64,000 nucleotides of DNA, taken from contig NW_023601543.1 of NCBI RefSeq assembly GCF_014898055.3, positions 61,703,782 to 61,767,781 on the forward strand, read 5' to 3'. The notes beneath the pieces are model-generated. The model saw nothing but the letters and a program-made list of their open reading frames with translations. It was not told where the DNA came from and made no database searches. The translations under genes were made by a program, and so were the position numbers. Position 1 is the stretch's first letter, and every line of letters starts with the position of its first letter. Origin of the DNA: Talpa occidentalis. Lineage: Eukaryota > Chordata > Mammalia > Eulipotyphla > Talpidae. Positions 22,100 to 33,740 of the stretch are shown here, in pieces.

Positions 22100-23560
22100 C
22101 ATCTATGACCCACAGAGTCATAGAAGAAAAAACACCATCTCTGAAGACGGGAGAGCTGAATTAAAGGTCTGACATTCCATGTTACATAATGTCTCCAAGT
22201 CTCAGTATGAAAAACAGGAATATCAGTGCATATTCACTTGCTTCAAAGAATTATTATATTAAGAAAACATCTGTAAAATCATTTTTCAATATGTATGGCA
22301 CCATATAAATGTAAGCTGCTATTAAAGCCATTGACGAATTTCATGACTGTCATTTTGGGTTTTGTTTTCAGTCCTTTGTGATTTTTGAATTATCCTTGCA
22401 ATTTTGGATGAAAACTCTTATAGCTAACTTTTAGTGAGACCAATATATTATTAATGGTTCCACAGCTCATATTATATTTAGTTTCTCTTTTCAGCAGCCA
22501 ATTTGGATAATGACTTTAAAATCACAATAGAATATTTGATTATTACATTACCTCTGGATTGATTTAGTGATAAACATTGTGTATCTTGTGATTAAATAAT
22601 TTTTCATGCCATCTCCCTAATAGTAGATTAAGATAATTTCCTGCCCAGAGTATAAGGGAGATGCTTATTAATATTTTAGTTATTTATAGAGTGTTCAAAT
22701 TTATCATTTTCCACTACTCAAACTTGTACTATTTAACAAATGTCATTAAAACTAAAAATGACAGAATTTTAGTAGGTGCCAAAGTATCAAACCAGGCCTT
22801 TCTCTGACAACGTTTCAGACTACTAAAAAGCAAGGGAAGAAAGCTAACTTGTACTTCTCATCTGAAGTATGGAAAGCTTGAAAAACTTGACCACTATAGA
22901 AAGCTCTGTAACTGGGGAACCAAATATGATTGGCAAAAAGGATGGCAGCCTTTGTCTCCACTTCTCCTGACAGCCAGCTGGGTAGTACTTCCTGCTGGAA
23001 TCATGCTAATGTGGTCCCTGTTGAGATACACTGCTGAGAGCTGCAGGCTACTCCATTTGATGCCTCCTCCTGCAGCAGGTTTCTCTAGTGACTCCCCAGT
23101 GAAGTCTTAGATCTCGACAAGCTTTATGAGTTGCTAGTGTCAGTTTTACCAAAGAAGACATTTTTTCAGTGTAACTTCTTTCTGAGATTTATATTGAGTC
23201 ACACACATATTTTACATAACAACAGTTAAAGCAGTCAAATTTCTAAAAATTATGAAGACATGGAGAAATTAATTATTGTTTTGTGTCATTCATTGCTTTC
23301 CTGGTTTCTTCCTTCCTTCCTTCCTTCCTGTCTCTACCTTTCATAGCAGGTAGAGGGTAGATTATAAAGAAGTCAAGGAAAAAGAAAATGAGAAAATATA
23401 CATTCATGTATTATTTTTAAAAATCCTTAACTCCTCAAAATCAATGGATGGACTTAAGACTCAAAAAAATAAATAGAAGGAACTTTATATTTATAAGATT
23501 TCTGTTTGCAAAACTGAATGTAGAAGTACAGTTTAATGATAATTACTATAACAGCTACAT
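22100..23560. other. Mostly unique sequence
   Basis: About 1.5 kb with no recognised repeat except a (TTCC)5 tract at 23309-23328. The part at 22320-22620 is free of visible repeats and rich in ATTA/TAAT words, and is a candidate conserved non-coding block. Confidence 0.35.
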
Positions 23561-23690
23561 TAATACTATCTCTTTAATCCTTACAATGAGGTGAGAGAAA
23601 TAAGAAACAGAGTAAGCAACTTCTACCAAATCTCAGTCTGCAAGTGAAAAAGCTAGAATTCAAATGCAGTTTGATTCCAAAACACATGAC
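23561..23690 (-). repeat. MIR fragment
   Basis: TCTCTTTAATCCTTACAATG followed by CTGCAAGTGAAAAAGCTAGA and ATTCAAATGCAG follows the antisense MIR order. Diverged. Confidence 0.55.
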
Positions 23691-24299
23691 ATTGAATTTT
23701 TGAGATGATCCCGTAGGTCACAAGGAATTCTGTCTATGTTTTTAAATATAAACTAACTTTATATTTAGACAATAATTTACCTAAATTCATATATTCCAAA
23801 TGTTGTCACAAATAGAATCCAAAGCTATTGAACATTAAATGTTATACTTTTGAAAGATTATTTTTTATTACACAAATTTTTGTGACATGTTTCCTTGTCT
23901 CCTATGTCACATCCTAAATTTTTCTAGAGTGCACACATTCAGAAAAAGAGTAAAAGAAAACAAACATAATTCCCTATATTTTGCCATTAGGAACTTGGTC
24001 TGTTCAGTCATTTTCAGAGTTCACAATCACTTTTGTTGCTTTTCTTGAAATCTGTAGATATACTCAAAAGGAGACAAGTACTTCACCCTTTTCCTATATT
24101 AGCTTATCTCTTAATTTACCTGAAAACATTACCAAGCATAAACAAATTTCCTCCATTCCCCTTAAATATGAGTTCATAATCCAAGTTGGCAACATAAGAG
24201 GTTCCTAAACCACTGTCTCTTGCAGTGATACACTGAATGTACAGATGCACACAAAGAAATTCCCTCTAAAAGAAATCTAGAAACTAACTTAATGATTCC
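23691..24299. other. Unassigned sequence
   Basis: AT-rich with no recognised feature. Confidence 0.35.
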
Positions 24300-24575
24300 T
24301 ATACACTGAGTAAATGAGAGAATACCCACTTCAAAATGGGTAAGAAAGATGAAACAATCTAACGATAAGCCCCACCATGGTGACATACAAGTGGGAGAAC
24401 TCTCTCAACTCCCAGCTGCTCCCTAAGGACCAAAGGGGCAGGGCTTTACATGTAGGTCCTCAATTTTTAAGACTCCTACCTAAGGAACAAGCCCTCAAAA
24501 CACCTAGTTCTGCAGACAAAAGGGGTGTGAATCTACAAGACCCACAAGAATAGAGCAAACAAAGAAACCATTCTT

Positions 24576-24843
24576 TTTTAAAAAAGATTTATTTATTTAT
24601 GCACACAAGAACTGGGGTACAGGCCAGAGGTGCAGGAGGGTGAGAGGATTCACCAGAGACAGAGTGGGGAGCAGAACAGTCAGACTGACCGAAATACGCT
24701 GCTTAGGGGAGCAGCAGGCAAGTCAGGAGAGGTCTGCTGTGCCATGTGGGTAGTTCCCTGGCCGGGTATCAAACTCGTGTTGCAGTGGCTGCGGATAGCT
24801 TCGTAGGTTGCATCTTAACCCCTTGTGCCACCAGGGCGGCCCG
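24576..24843 (-). mobile_element. T+ tRNA-derived SINE, subfamily A
   Basis: Minus-strand type A copy in the 5' part of the old L1. Flanked by a perfect 14-bp duplication, AAGAAACCATTCTT, at 24562-24575 and 24844-24857. Confidence 0.93.
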
Positions 24844-25878
24844 AAGAAACCATTCTTAAGAAGATATAGGGACTCACTATATCCCTTAAGGGCTAAGCAC
24901 AGAGGGATCAGGAAAAACAGACATTCAGACCCATGAAACCCATGAAGTACTAAATAAAATTAATTGAAAGATATCCACACTGAGACATATTATAATTAAA
25001 TTATCTAAAGTTAAAGACAGATGCTGTACCTTAAAAGCAGAAAGAGAAAACAAACTTCTTACATACAAGGGAACATCCATGAGACTATCAACATATTTTT
25101 CAGAGAAACTTTGCAAGCCAGAAGAGAGTGGCATGATATATTCAAAATGCTGAAAGGGAATAATAATGCCCAAGCAAGAATACTCTACTTAGTAGAGTTT
25201 TCCAGACAAGCAAAAGCTGAAGGAGTTAATTATCACTAGGCTGAAGAAATATCAAAGGGAGTTCCTCAAGCTGAAATGAAAAGATAGTAATCAGTAGTAG
25301 GAAAAAATATCAAAGTATAAAACTCACTGGTAAAGGTAAATATATAGAGAATGCTCTAATGTTGAAATGGTGATGGGTAAATCCCTTGGAGGATACAAGT
25401 ATTCTAAATTATAACTACAATAATTTGTTAATGAATACAAATTGTAAAAAGATATACATTGTGACATAAAAAGCATAAAGTATAAGGTGATTATCTGTAC
25501 AGAGCTTTTGTAAACATTTGAAGTTGTTAACAGCTTAAAATAGATTACTATAAATACGTTTTATGTAATTGCCATGGTAACCACAAAGCACAAAACTATA
25601 GTAGATACACAAACGATAAAGAGAATGGAATCAAAGCATACCACTACAGAATATAATCAAACCATAATGGAAAGGAACAAGAGAGGAAGAAAGGGAAAAA
25701 ATAATTACAAGACAATTGAACCGACAATAGTATATTCATGTATATCATTAATTTATTTAAAAGTCAATGGACTTAATTCTGTAAGAAAAAGACACAGAGT
25801 GACTGAATGAACTAAAAGTGGACACTCACCTATGTGTTACCTATAAGAGAGTCATTTCAGCTTTAAAGACAAACACAG

Positions 25879-26614
25879 TGTATATACACCACATCTTCTT
25901 GATCCGGTCATCTATTTTTGGGCATTTGGGTTGTTTCCATAGCTTGGCTATTGAAAATACTGCTGCTATAAACATAAGAGTGCAGGTGCCCTTTTGAATT
26001 AATGTTTTTGTGTCCTTTGGGTAAATACCTAGGAGTGGAATTGCTGGATCATATGGAAGCTCAATCTCCAGCAGGTTGAGGAATCTCCACACAGCTCTCC
26101 ATAGTGGTTGAACCAGTTTGCACTCCCACCAACAGTGCAGGAGAGTTCCTTTTTCTCCACATCCTCACCAACATTTGTTGTTGCTAGTTTTTTTTCATAT
26201 GTGCCTGGATCAAGAAGATGGGGTACATATACACAATGGAATATTACTCAGCAATCAAAAAAGATAAACTCATGCAATTTGCAGCAACATGGATGGTGCT
26301 GGAAGGGATCATGCTCAGCGAAACAAGCCAGAAAGAAAAAGAAAAATACCGGATGGTCTCACTCATAGCAGGAATTTAGAAAACTTAAATAAGAGAACAG
26401 GAAAAAGACTAATCAATAAAAAGTAAAAATCAAAATCAACAAGCAACTATAAACCAGAGACACACTACGGGGGGTGGGGAGGGAAGGAGGGATTAGGGTC
26501 AAAATAAGGGGGGTGGGAATTGTATGGGGAATATAACCAAGATGAAAATGCTTACATTTTGCAAAAATGAAAAATGATGTAATTTTTTTTAAATTAAATT
26601 AAAAATTAAAAAAA
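25879..26614 (+). mobile_element. Lineage-specific L1 with inverted 5' segment
   Basis: The 3' part (about 26195-26614) is in + orientation. It encodes the ORF2 end (YYSAIKKDKLMQFAATWM…EKYRMVSLIAGI, stop at 26377-26379), then the 3' UTR with its G-rich purine block and tail. The 5' part (25879 to about 26195) is the adjacent upstream ORF2 stretch in reverse orientation (minus strand reads …LPYDPAIPLLGIYPKDTK…). The word GATCAAGAAGATG occurs on both sides of the junction. A 15-bp duplication, TAAAGACAAACACAG, flanks the whole at 25864-25878 and 26615-26629. Confidence 0.92.
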
Positions 26615-26962
26615 TAAAGACAAACACAGACTGCAAGTGAAGGGGTTGAAAAAAGATATATAAGCAGATGAAAGCAGGGATAATATACCTATTTCTGACA
26701 AAATAGTCTTTAAGCCAAAGACGATAACAAGAGACAAAAAAGTCATTCTATAGTTATATATAATGCTAAAGAGGGCAATTTATTAAGAGAATATACCATT
26801 GTAACATTAAGGGATTTAACATAGGAACACACAGATGTATAAAACAAATGTTTACAGAACTAAAAGGAAAAATAGAAAGCAATGCAATGATATTGCAAAA
26901 CTTAAATACCCTACTTTCAATGACGGATCGATCATTCATATAACAAATCAATAAGGGAACTC

Positions 26963-27170
26963 TGGACTTAGATGACATACAACAATTCCATTAAACAACA
27001 GCAGAATACTCATTCTTCTCAAGTGCACATGGAACTTTCTCCTCATATTAGAGTATAAAACTAGTCAAGAATATTAACAAGCATAACATGAGGAGAAAGG
27101 TCCATGTGCATTTGAGAAGAATGAGTATTCTGCTATTGTGTAATGGGATTGTTTTGTAAATATCTTAGGT
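26963..27170. repeat. Imperfect inverted repeat spanning an L1 junction
   Basis: The left arm (about 26985-27047) belongs to the old L1 endonuclease region. The right arm (about 27088-27148) is its reverse complement with few differences, both containing GCAGAATACTCATTCTTCTC (left) or its complement. The spacer is about 40 bp. Confidence 0.8.
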
Positions 27171-27554
27171 CTAAGAATTATGCTCAGTGAAATAAGCCAG
27201 AAGGAAACAGAAAAATATTGGATGGTTTCACTTGTAGCAGGTATATAGGGGAAACCCAATGAGACATCAGTGTAAAAAAAAAATAGTAACAGTACAAAAC
27301 ACAACAAAGCAAAAACAGACAATGATAAATCAGAGACATCCTGCAGGGGAGGAGGAGGGAGAGGGATCAGAGGGAGGGAGGGAGGAGCACAGGGGACTGA
27401 GGTGATGGTGCACGGGTGCATTGGTGAAGGAAACTCTATGGGGACTACACCTGAGGGGGTGGGGGGGAGCAAATATTGTTTAAAAATGAACAGTGATGTA
27501 AAAAATTTAAAAAAAGATGAAAAAAATAAAGTCAAGCCATAAGGAACAAAAAAT
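27082..27554 (+). mobile_element. Truncated L1 3' end with inverted 5' piece
   Basis: From about 27170 this is L1 3' sequence in + orientation (ATGCTCAGTGAAATAAGCCA, GGATGGTTTCACTTGTAGCA), followed by a purine-rich 3' UTR and an A-rich tail. About 90 bp ahead of it (27082-27170) are antisense L1 endonuclease-region sequence. The target word AATATTAACAAG occurs at 27070-27081 and again at 27555-27566. About 25 bp of non-A sequence sits between the tail and the second target copy. This is a different, probably older, variant than the L1 ends at 26.2, 30.8 and 46.9 kb. Confidence 0.75.
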
Positions 27555-27571
27555 AATATTAACAAGATTGA

Positions 27572-27837
27572 GGGCCTCCCTGGTGGCGCAGGTGGCTGAG
27601 CACAGAGCTGTGAAGCTGTCCGCAGCCTTGCAGAGCCAGTTTGATCCCAACCAGTAGGGGAGATTCCCACATGGTGCAGCAGACCTCTCCTGCCTCTCCT
27701 GCTGCTCCCCTCAGCAGTGTATTTCAGTCAGTCTGCCTGTTCTGTTCCCCACTCTGTCTCTGGTGAATCCTCTCACCCTCCTGCACATCTGGCCTATACC
27801 TCAGTTCTTGTATAAATAAATAAATCTTAGAAAAAAG
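27572..27837 (+). mobile_element. T+ tRNA-derived SINE, subfamily A
   Basis: Type A copy with a 17-bp duplication, AATATTAACAAGATTGA, at 27555-27571 and 27838-27854. Its 5' duplication is also the 3' target copy of the preceding L1, so the two insertions used the same site in succession. Confidence 0.93.
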
Positions 27838-28964
27838 AATATTAACAAGATTGAAATATCAATAACATCAAGGATCTTTTATGACCACAATGACATGATA
27901 CTAGAAGTCAGTTACAAGAAAAAAAATGGAAGATATGTGGAGATTTAAATAACATGATTCTAAGCAACCAGTAAGTCCAACAAGAAATCAAAAGAGAATT
28001 AAAAATTAACTTGGGACAAATGAAAATAGAAACACAACATACCAAATGTATGCGATTCAACAAAAGCTGTTCTAAGAAGGAAATTTGTGTGTCATCACAA
28101 ATAAGACTACACTAATAAAAAAAAATGAGATCTCAAATAAACAGTCTGATTCTGCAGTTCAAAGAACTAAAAAAGAAAAACCAACTAAGCCCAAAGCTAG
28201 CAGAAGGAAGAAAATAAAAAAGATCAGACTAGAAATTAAATACAGAGTGAAAAACAATACAAATGGTCATTAAAACTGTTTTTTTCTCCATTATTGTAGA
28301 TAAACAATGTAGAAAAATCTTTAGTTAGAGCAAACAAGAAAAAAAAAATGAAGGGAATGCTAATAAAATTGGAAATGAGAGAAAAGTCATTACAAGTGAT
28401 ACCATACACACAAAAAGGATCAGAAGTGACTACTATAAAAATTAGACACCAACTTGAAGAAATAGAAACATTCCTAGAAAGACAATCTACAAAGATTGAC
28501 TTATGGAGCAATAAAAATTTGAACAAACCTTTAAAGGAAAACTAATACCAATGCTTCTCAAACTCTTCCAAGAAGTAGAAGAGGAAGGAACACTTCCAAA
28601 CTCATGTTATGAGGTCAGTGTAACTCTGGTACAACAGCCAAAAAAGAACACTACAAAAGAAAAAAATCACAGACCAATATTACTTTTGAACATAGGTGTA
28701 AAATCCTCAACAAAGTGTTAGCAAATTGAAGTCAACAGTATATTAAAATGATCACACATCAGGATCAAGTAGAAATTATTCTAGGGATGCAAAGATACTT
28801 CAACATCTGCAAATGAATCAATACAATATACCACATTAACAAAATGAAGGGTAAAAATCACATGATCATTTCAATAGATACAGAAAAAAATTATCAAAAT
28901 TTAACATCCTTTTCTAATGAACACTTTACCAAAGTGAGTATGAAGGGAATGTAACTTAATTTTT

Positions 28965-29206
28965 TTAAAGATTTATTTATTTATTTATATAAGCACTGGG
29001 TACAGTCCGAAACATGGGAAGGTGAGAGAATTCACCAGAGCCAGAGTGGGGAGCAGAACAGACAGACTGACGAAATGCACTGCGGAGGGGAGCAGTGGGC
29101 ACAGCAGGAGAGGTCTGTCACGCCATGTGGGATCGAACCGGCGCTGCAGAGGCTGCAGGCAGCTTCACAGCCCAGCGCTCAACCGTTGCACCACCAGGGG
29201 AGGCCC
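28965..29206 (-). mobile_element. T+ tRNA-derived SINE, subfamily B, internally shortened
   Basis: Minus-strand type B copy with a roughly 20-bp deletion between CCATGTGGGA and TCGAACCGGC (around 29130). Flanked by TGTAACTTAATTTT at 28950-28963 and 29207-29220, within the old L1 reverse-transcriptase region. Confidence 0.92.
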
Positions 29207-29545
29207 TGTAACTTAATTTTTAAATGCCATACATGACAAATCCACAGCTAGCATCATACCAACATTGAAATGCTGACAACGTTTCCTCTAAGATCAAGAG
29301 TAAGAAAAGGATTCCACCCTCACCCCTTCTATTCAACATAATACAGAAGTCCTAGCCAGAGCAATTAGGCAAGACAAAGAAATAAAAGGTAGCCAAATTG
29401 GAAAAGAAGAAATAAAACTTTCTTTGTTTGCAGATGACAAGATAGTATGGCCCTAAAGACTCCACCAAGAAACTAATTATTGGAACTTATAAGCAAATTC
29501 AAGAGATGTGCCATACAAAATCAATAACATAAGTCAGCTGCATTT

Positions 29546-29815
29546 TGGGGCCTCCCTGCTGGCACAAGGGGTTAAGTCTCAGGACTAAGAAGTTATCAGC
29601 AACTATTGCAGCATGAGTTCGATAGGCAGCCAGGGAGCTAAACCACATGGCTCAGCAGACCTCTCCTGTCTTGCCTGCTGCTCCCCTCAGCAGTGGATTT
29701 CAGTCAAATCTGCCTGTTCTGCTCCCCACTCTGTCTCTGGTGAATCCTCTTACCACCCAAACCTTTGGACTGTACCCTAATTCTCATATGTATAAATAAA
29801 TAAATCTTTAAAAAT
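29546..29815 (+). mobile_element. T+ tRNA-derived SINE, subfamily A
   Basis: Head GGGGCCTCCCTGCTGGCACA. Flanked by AAGTCAGCTGCATTT (29531-29545) and AAGCCAGCTGCATTT (29816-29830). It sits in old L1 ORF2 downstream of the FADD box. Confidence 0.92.
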
Positions 29816-30800
29816 AAGCCAGCTGCATTTCTATTGTAGATGCTAAAAAGCCATGAGAAAGAGAAGTTAAGAAAACAGTTCCATTTATAATAAAAGCAAA
29901 AATAATAAAATATTTACAAATAAATTTAATCAAGAGATAAAAGTTCGGTATACTGAAAACTAAAAGACATTAATGAATGAATTGAAAAAGTCATAAATAA
30001 ATGGAAAAATATTCCAGGTTCATGGACTGAAGAATTAATACTGTTAAAATGCCTACCCTCCCCAAAATGATCTACAGATTCAATGCAATCCCTATCAAAA
30101 TCCCAAAGCCATTTTTCACAGAAATAGAAAAACAACACAAAAATTATATGTAATTACACAAAAGACACGGAATAGTCAAAGCAATCTTAAGAAAGGGCCA
30201 AAATTAGAAGCATCATGCTTCCTGATTTCAAACTTTATTACGAAGTTATAGTAATCAAAACAGAAAAATGTTACTGACATAAAAAATAGACAAAGTGATC
30301 AAAAGGAACAGAATAGAAAGTCATGAAATAAACCCAGGTATATATGGTTGATTTATTCTTGACAAGAGTGTCAAGAATATGCAATGAAGAATGGATAACA
30401 GGACACAAATAAGGTCATTATATAAAGATAAAGAGGTAAATTCATCAAGTGATGTGTAGTGTTGGGTTAACTGAGTAACTACATGCAAAAGAATGAAACT
30501 GGTCCTCTCTCTTATACCACACACAACAATCAACTCAAAATGGATTAAAAACTTTAACATAAGTCCTAAAACCATAAAGCTCCCAGCAGAAAATATTGGG
30601 GCTATGCTCCTTGGCATTGGTCTTGAGAATGACCTATCAATCTTGGATTGGATACCAAAAGCAAAAATAACAAATCAAAAATAGAAAAATGGGACTATAC
30701 CAAACTAAGAACTCAGTCACAACAAAGGAAACCATCAACAAAATGAAAAGTCATCCTAGGGAATGGGAGAAAATATTTGCAAATAATATCTGATAAAAAA

Positions 30801-31165
30801 GATAAACACATGCATGCAGTTTGCAGCAACATGGATGGAACTAGAAGGGATTATGCTCAGCGAAATAAGTCAGAAAGAAAAAGAAAGATACCAGATGGTC
30901 TCACTCATAGCAGGAATTTAGAAAACCTAAATAAGGGACCAGGAGAAAGACTAATCAATACAAAGTAAAAATCAAAATCAACAAGCAACTATAAACCAGA
31001 GACACACTACCTGGGGAGGGGGAGGGGGAGGGGGAGGGGGGAGAGGAAGGACTAGGGTCAAAATAAGGGGGGGGTGCAATTGTATGGGGAATATAACCAA
31101 AATGAAAATGTATACATTGTGCAAAAATGAAAAATGATGTAAGAATTATATAAAATAAAATATGA
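30801..31165 (+). mobile_element. 5'-truncated lineage-specific L1 3' end
   Basis: Starts within the last ORF2 codons (GTTTGCAGCAACATGGATGG, near 30819) and continues through the 3' UTR and an A-rich tail. It splits the old L1 between ATATTTGCAAATAATATCTG and GAGTTAATATCCAAACACAG. Its G-rich tract at 31013-31042 is much longer than in sister copies. The target duplication is short and diverged (TGATAAAAAAG / TATGAAAAAG). Confidence 0.88.
31013..31042 (+). repeat. G-rich purine tract (GGGGGA)n in an L1 3' UTR
   Basis: Five runs of four or more G separated by single A within 30 bp, which satisfies the usual G-quadruplex pattern many times over. Sister L1 ends in this window have shorter, less regular tracts (about 26469-26490 and 47140-47160). 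Confidence 0.9.
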
Positions 31166-31960
31166 AAAAGAGTTAATATCCAAACACAGAAAGAACTCCT
31201 ACAAATCAAGAGCAAAATAACAATCTGATTTTAAAATGGGCAAAGGAACAGAGCAGTCATTTCTCTAAAGACTTACAAATGACCAAGAACATGAGAAGAT
31301 GCTCAACATCCGTTATCATCAGGAAACTGTTTGAAAACCAAGATGAGATATCACTCCACACCTGTTAGAATGGTTATCATCAAAAAGATAAGAGATAACT
31401 GATGGCAAGGAAGTCAATTGGGAATCCTGGTGAGAATGTAAATTGGGACAGTCACTATGGAAAGCAGTATGGAATTTTCTCAAAAAATTAAAAATAGAAT
31501 TACCAGATGCTCCAACTATTTCACTTCTGGGTATTTATCCAAAGGAAATGAAACAGAATGTGGAAGAGATATTTATACTTCCATGTTCATTGCAGCATTA
31601 TTCACAATAGCCATGATATGGAAAGAATTTAAGTGTCCATTGATGGATGAATGGATAAAGACATCTATCTTGGAATATTATTCAATCTTAAGACAGAAGA
31701 TAATCTTATATTTGTGACAATATGGTTGAATGTTGAGGAAATTATGCTAAGTGAGGTAAGTTAGAGAAAAGCAAACACTATATAATGTCACTTTTATGTG
31801 AAATCTAAGAAAGCTGAAATCATAGTAGCAGAGACTAGAATGGTGGTTAGCAGGAGAGGGAGGTCGGAGAGGAGATAAAGAAAAGAATGACAAATGATAA
31901 AAAGTCTGTATCTGTGAAGTCCAAAATAACGCTTTCAATAAATACGTAGAAAACTTTGCA

Positions 31961-33740
31961 GTGTTAAAAAAAAATGAACACTGGAGAAGTTAGGACTGTT
32001 AAATTGCGTCAGACATTTACAGCAAAAACGACTGGTCAAAGTTCTAGTTTCTACTGCTGGTCCAGCCTTGTAGGATGCTCTGTGCACCAAGAAGATTAGG
32101 TACAGCACAGGGCCTAACCCACCCTGTCTAGCCAAGATTTTCAGTCTCAGGCCCTGATTTAGAAGGTGCAAGACTTTGAGCAAGTAAGCTAACTTTCCTA
32201 AAACTGTTGTATTTATAATGAGGTTATTAAAAAATTGTTTCCTTAGAGAGTTCTTCTGAGGGCTCAACAATATAATATAAAGAAAAACATTAACCAAGTG
32301 ATTCACATGATTTTTCTTAATTCCCAAAAGTTTAACAACTGAGTTTTTAGAGAATTCTTTTTTATTCTAGTTTGACCACCTTTATATTTTTAAGATTGCC
32401 CAAGTCATACAATGCAAATGTATCTAAAATCACCTGAGAGCTTTGAATTACGAAATGTGCTGAATCTTGAAGAGATAAGCAAAACATGCTGTTACCCCCA
32501 ACTGTTTCCATATTGCTTTTCATTATCTTTTCCTGATTTTAGGCTAAAGAGTGCTCTATTTTTGCCAAGTCTTTTTTAATCTCCCAATTTTATTTATATT
32601 TGAAAATCAAATTTATCTTATCCACCGACCCAAATCTAAATTAAATATTATCTAGGGATTTCTTTATTTAAGCAGATTTTCCCCTTAAATACCTTTTTAA
32701 AAAAAAGATTCTAGGTCTCCTGAAATAACGTCATTCAATGTTAAACTGATCTTGATCAACACTTTTGTTCAGATACCTTGGACAGAAATGATACATTCTT
32801 AAATATATACATCAAATACATTTTCTGCATCTCAGTTCAAATAATTAGGTCCACTTCCCATTAATTTTTTTTCAGAGTCCAAGATGTTCTAGATAGATTT
32901 TTTTAGTAATATAGCCTTAATTCTTACACTTGGCAAAGTTCTCAAATGGTTTAATTTATCCTGTCATTCCCTTCAATATGACCTTGTTAGAAGCCATTAA
33001 TGCAGTTCCCCTTAATTTCATTTAGAGGATGCTTGCCCACTCTCAACCTCCAGTGTCACACATGGACCTTTGGAGGTACTTACTCTGGTGCATAGATGGT
33101 CATCCCAAATCTCTTGCTTGCTAAGAAATGCAAGTAGAAATCAGTTGTAAAGTGGAAAGGGTGTTAAGAATCACTTCTAACACTGAATTCCCTGTTTTGC
33201 GGATGCATTATCAAGCACATACAAATAGAAGTTTTACTTGACCTTGAGAACATGCAGACATTAGCAATCTGTTGCTCCCTAAAGCTCCCTAGACAATCCT
33301 AGCTGAACCTAGCTCTCTAAAACCCTTAACCAAGCCAAGTCAAGGCACGCACAGAGTCCATAAGTGGGATGAAAAACTACCTTCAGGATTTATTCACCAT
33401 CTCCTTGACTATTTTTTCATGCTGTGTGTGAAACACGTGATGATAAATCACTGTAGCAGGACACTGTACAAATCCTTCTGTACCTTTGGGCCACTGCCCT
33501 TTGGTGTTCATGTTTCAGGCATTCCTGCCAGATTTGGCTCCATCAACTCTCTGTCACATTGTTTAGAGTTTCTGGACCCAATTCCAGCTTGAGTGTGTAT
33601 GGATGTTTCCCCAGACCAACAAGTAATTTTGAGACACAAACAGGGTCAATTCAGCTCAATTCTGACACTACCTGGAAATAAGATCAGATTCCACAGGAAA
33701 AGGGCTCAATCTTCCACTAACACCAGTCACAAATCCAGGT
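31961..33740. other. Unassigned sequence
   Basis: About 1.8 kb with no repeat family or exon that I recognise. Confidence 0.35.

Larger units (their letters stand above)
24300..31960 (+). mobile_element. Nearly complete ancient L1 (L1M-type), heavily interrupted
   Basis: Segments outside seven insertions are colinear with a mammalian L1. They run from the 5' UTR (GCAGGGCTTTACATGTAGGT near 24432) through ORF1-ORF2 spacer-type sequence (AGAGTGGCATGATATATTCA near 25123; CATGGTAACCACAAAGCACA near 25573), the endonuclease region from about 25650, and reverse transcriptase. The FADD catalytic box is readable at 29427-29438 (TTT GCA GAT GAC). The ORF2 C-terminal part is near 31440-31710, and a 3' UTR reaches about 31960. 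Many frameshifts and stops make it inactive. The start is approximate. Confidence 0.85.

Noticed and set aside
27074..27670. 198-codon minus-strand open frame
   Set aside because: It crosses antisense L1 endonuclease sequence, the purine-rich L1 3' UTR read backwards and SINE sequence. It has no coherent protein family.
24300..31960. Active full-length L1
   Set aside because: Although nearly complete, it is interrupted seven times and frames are broken throughout.
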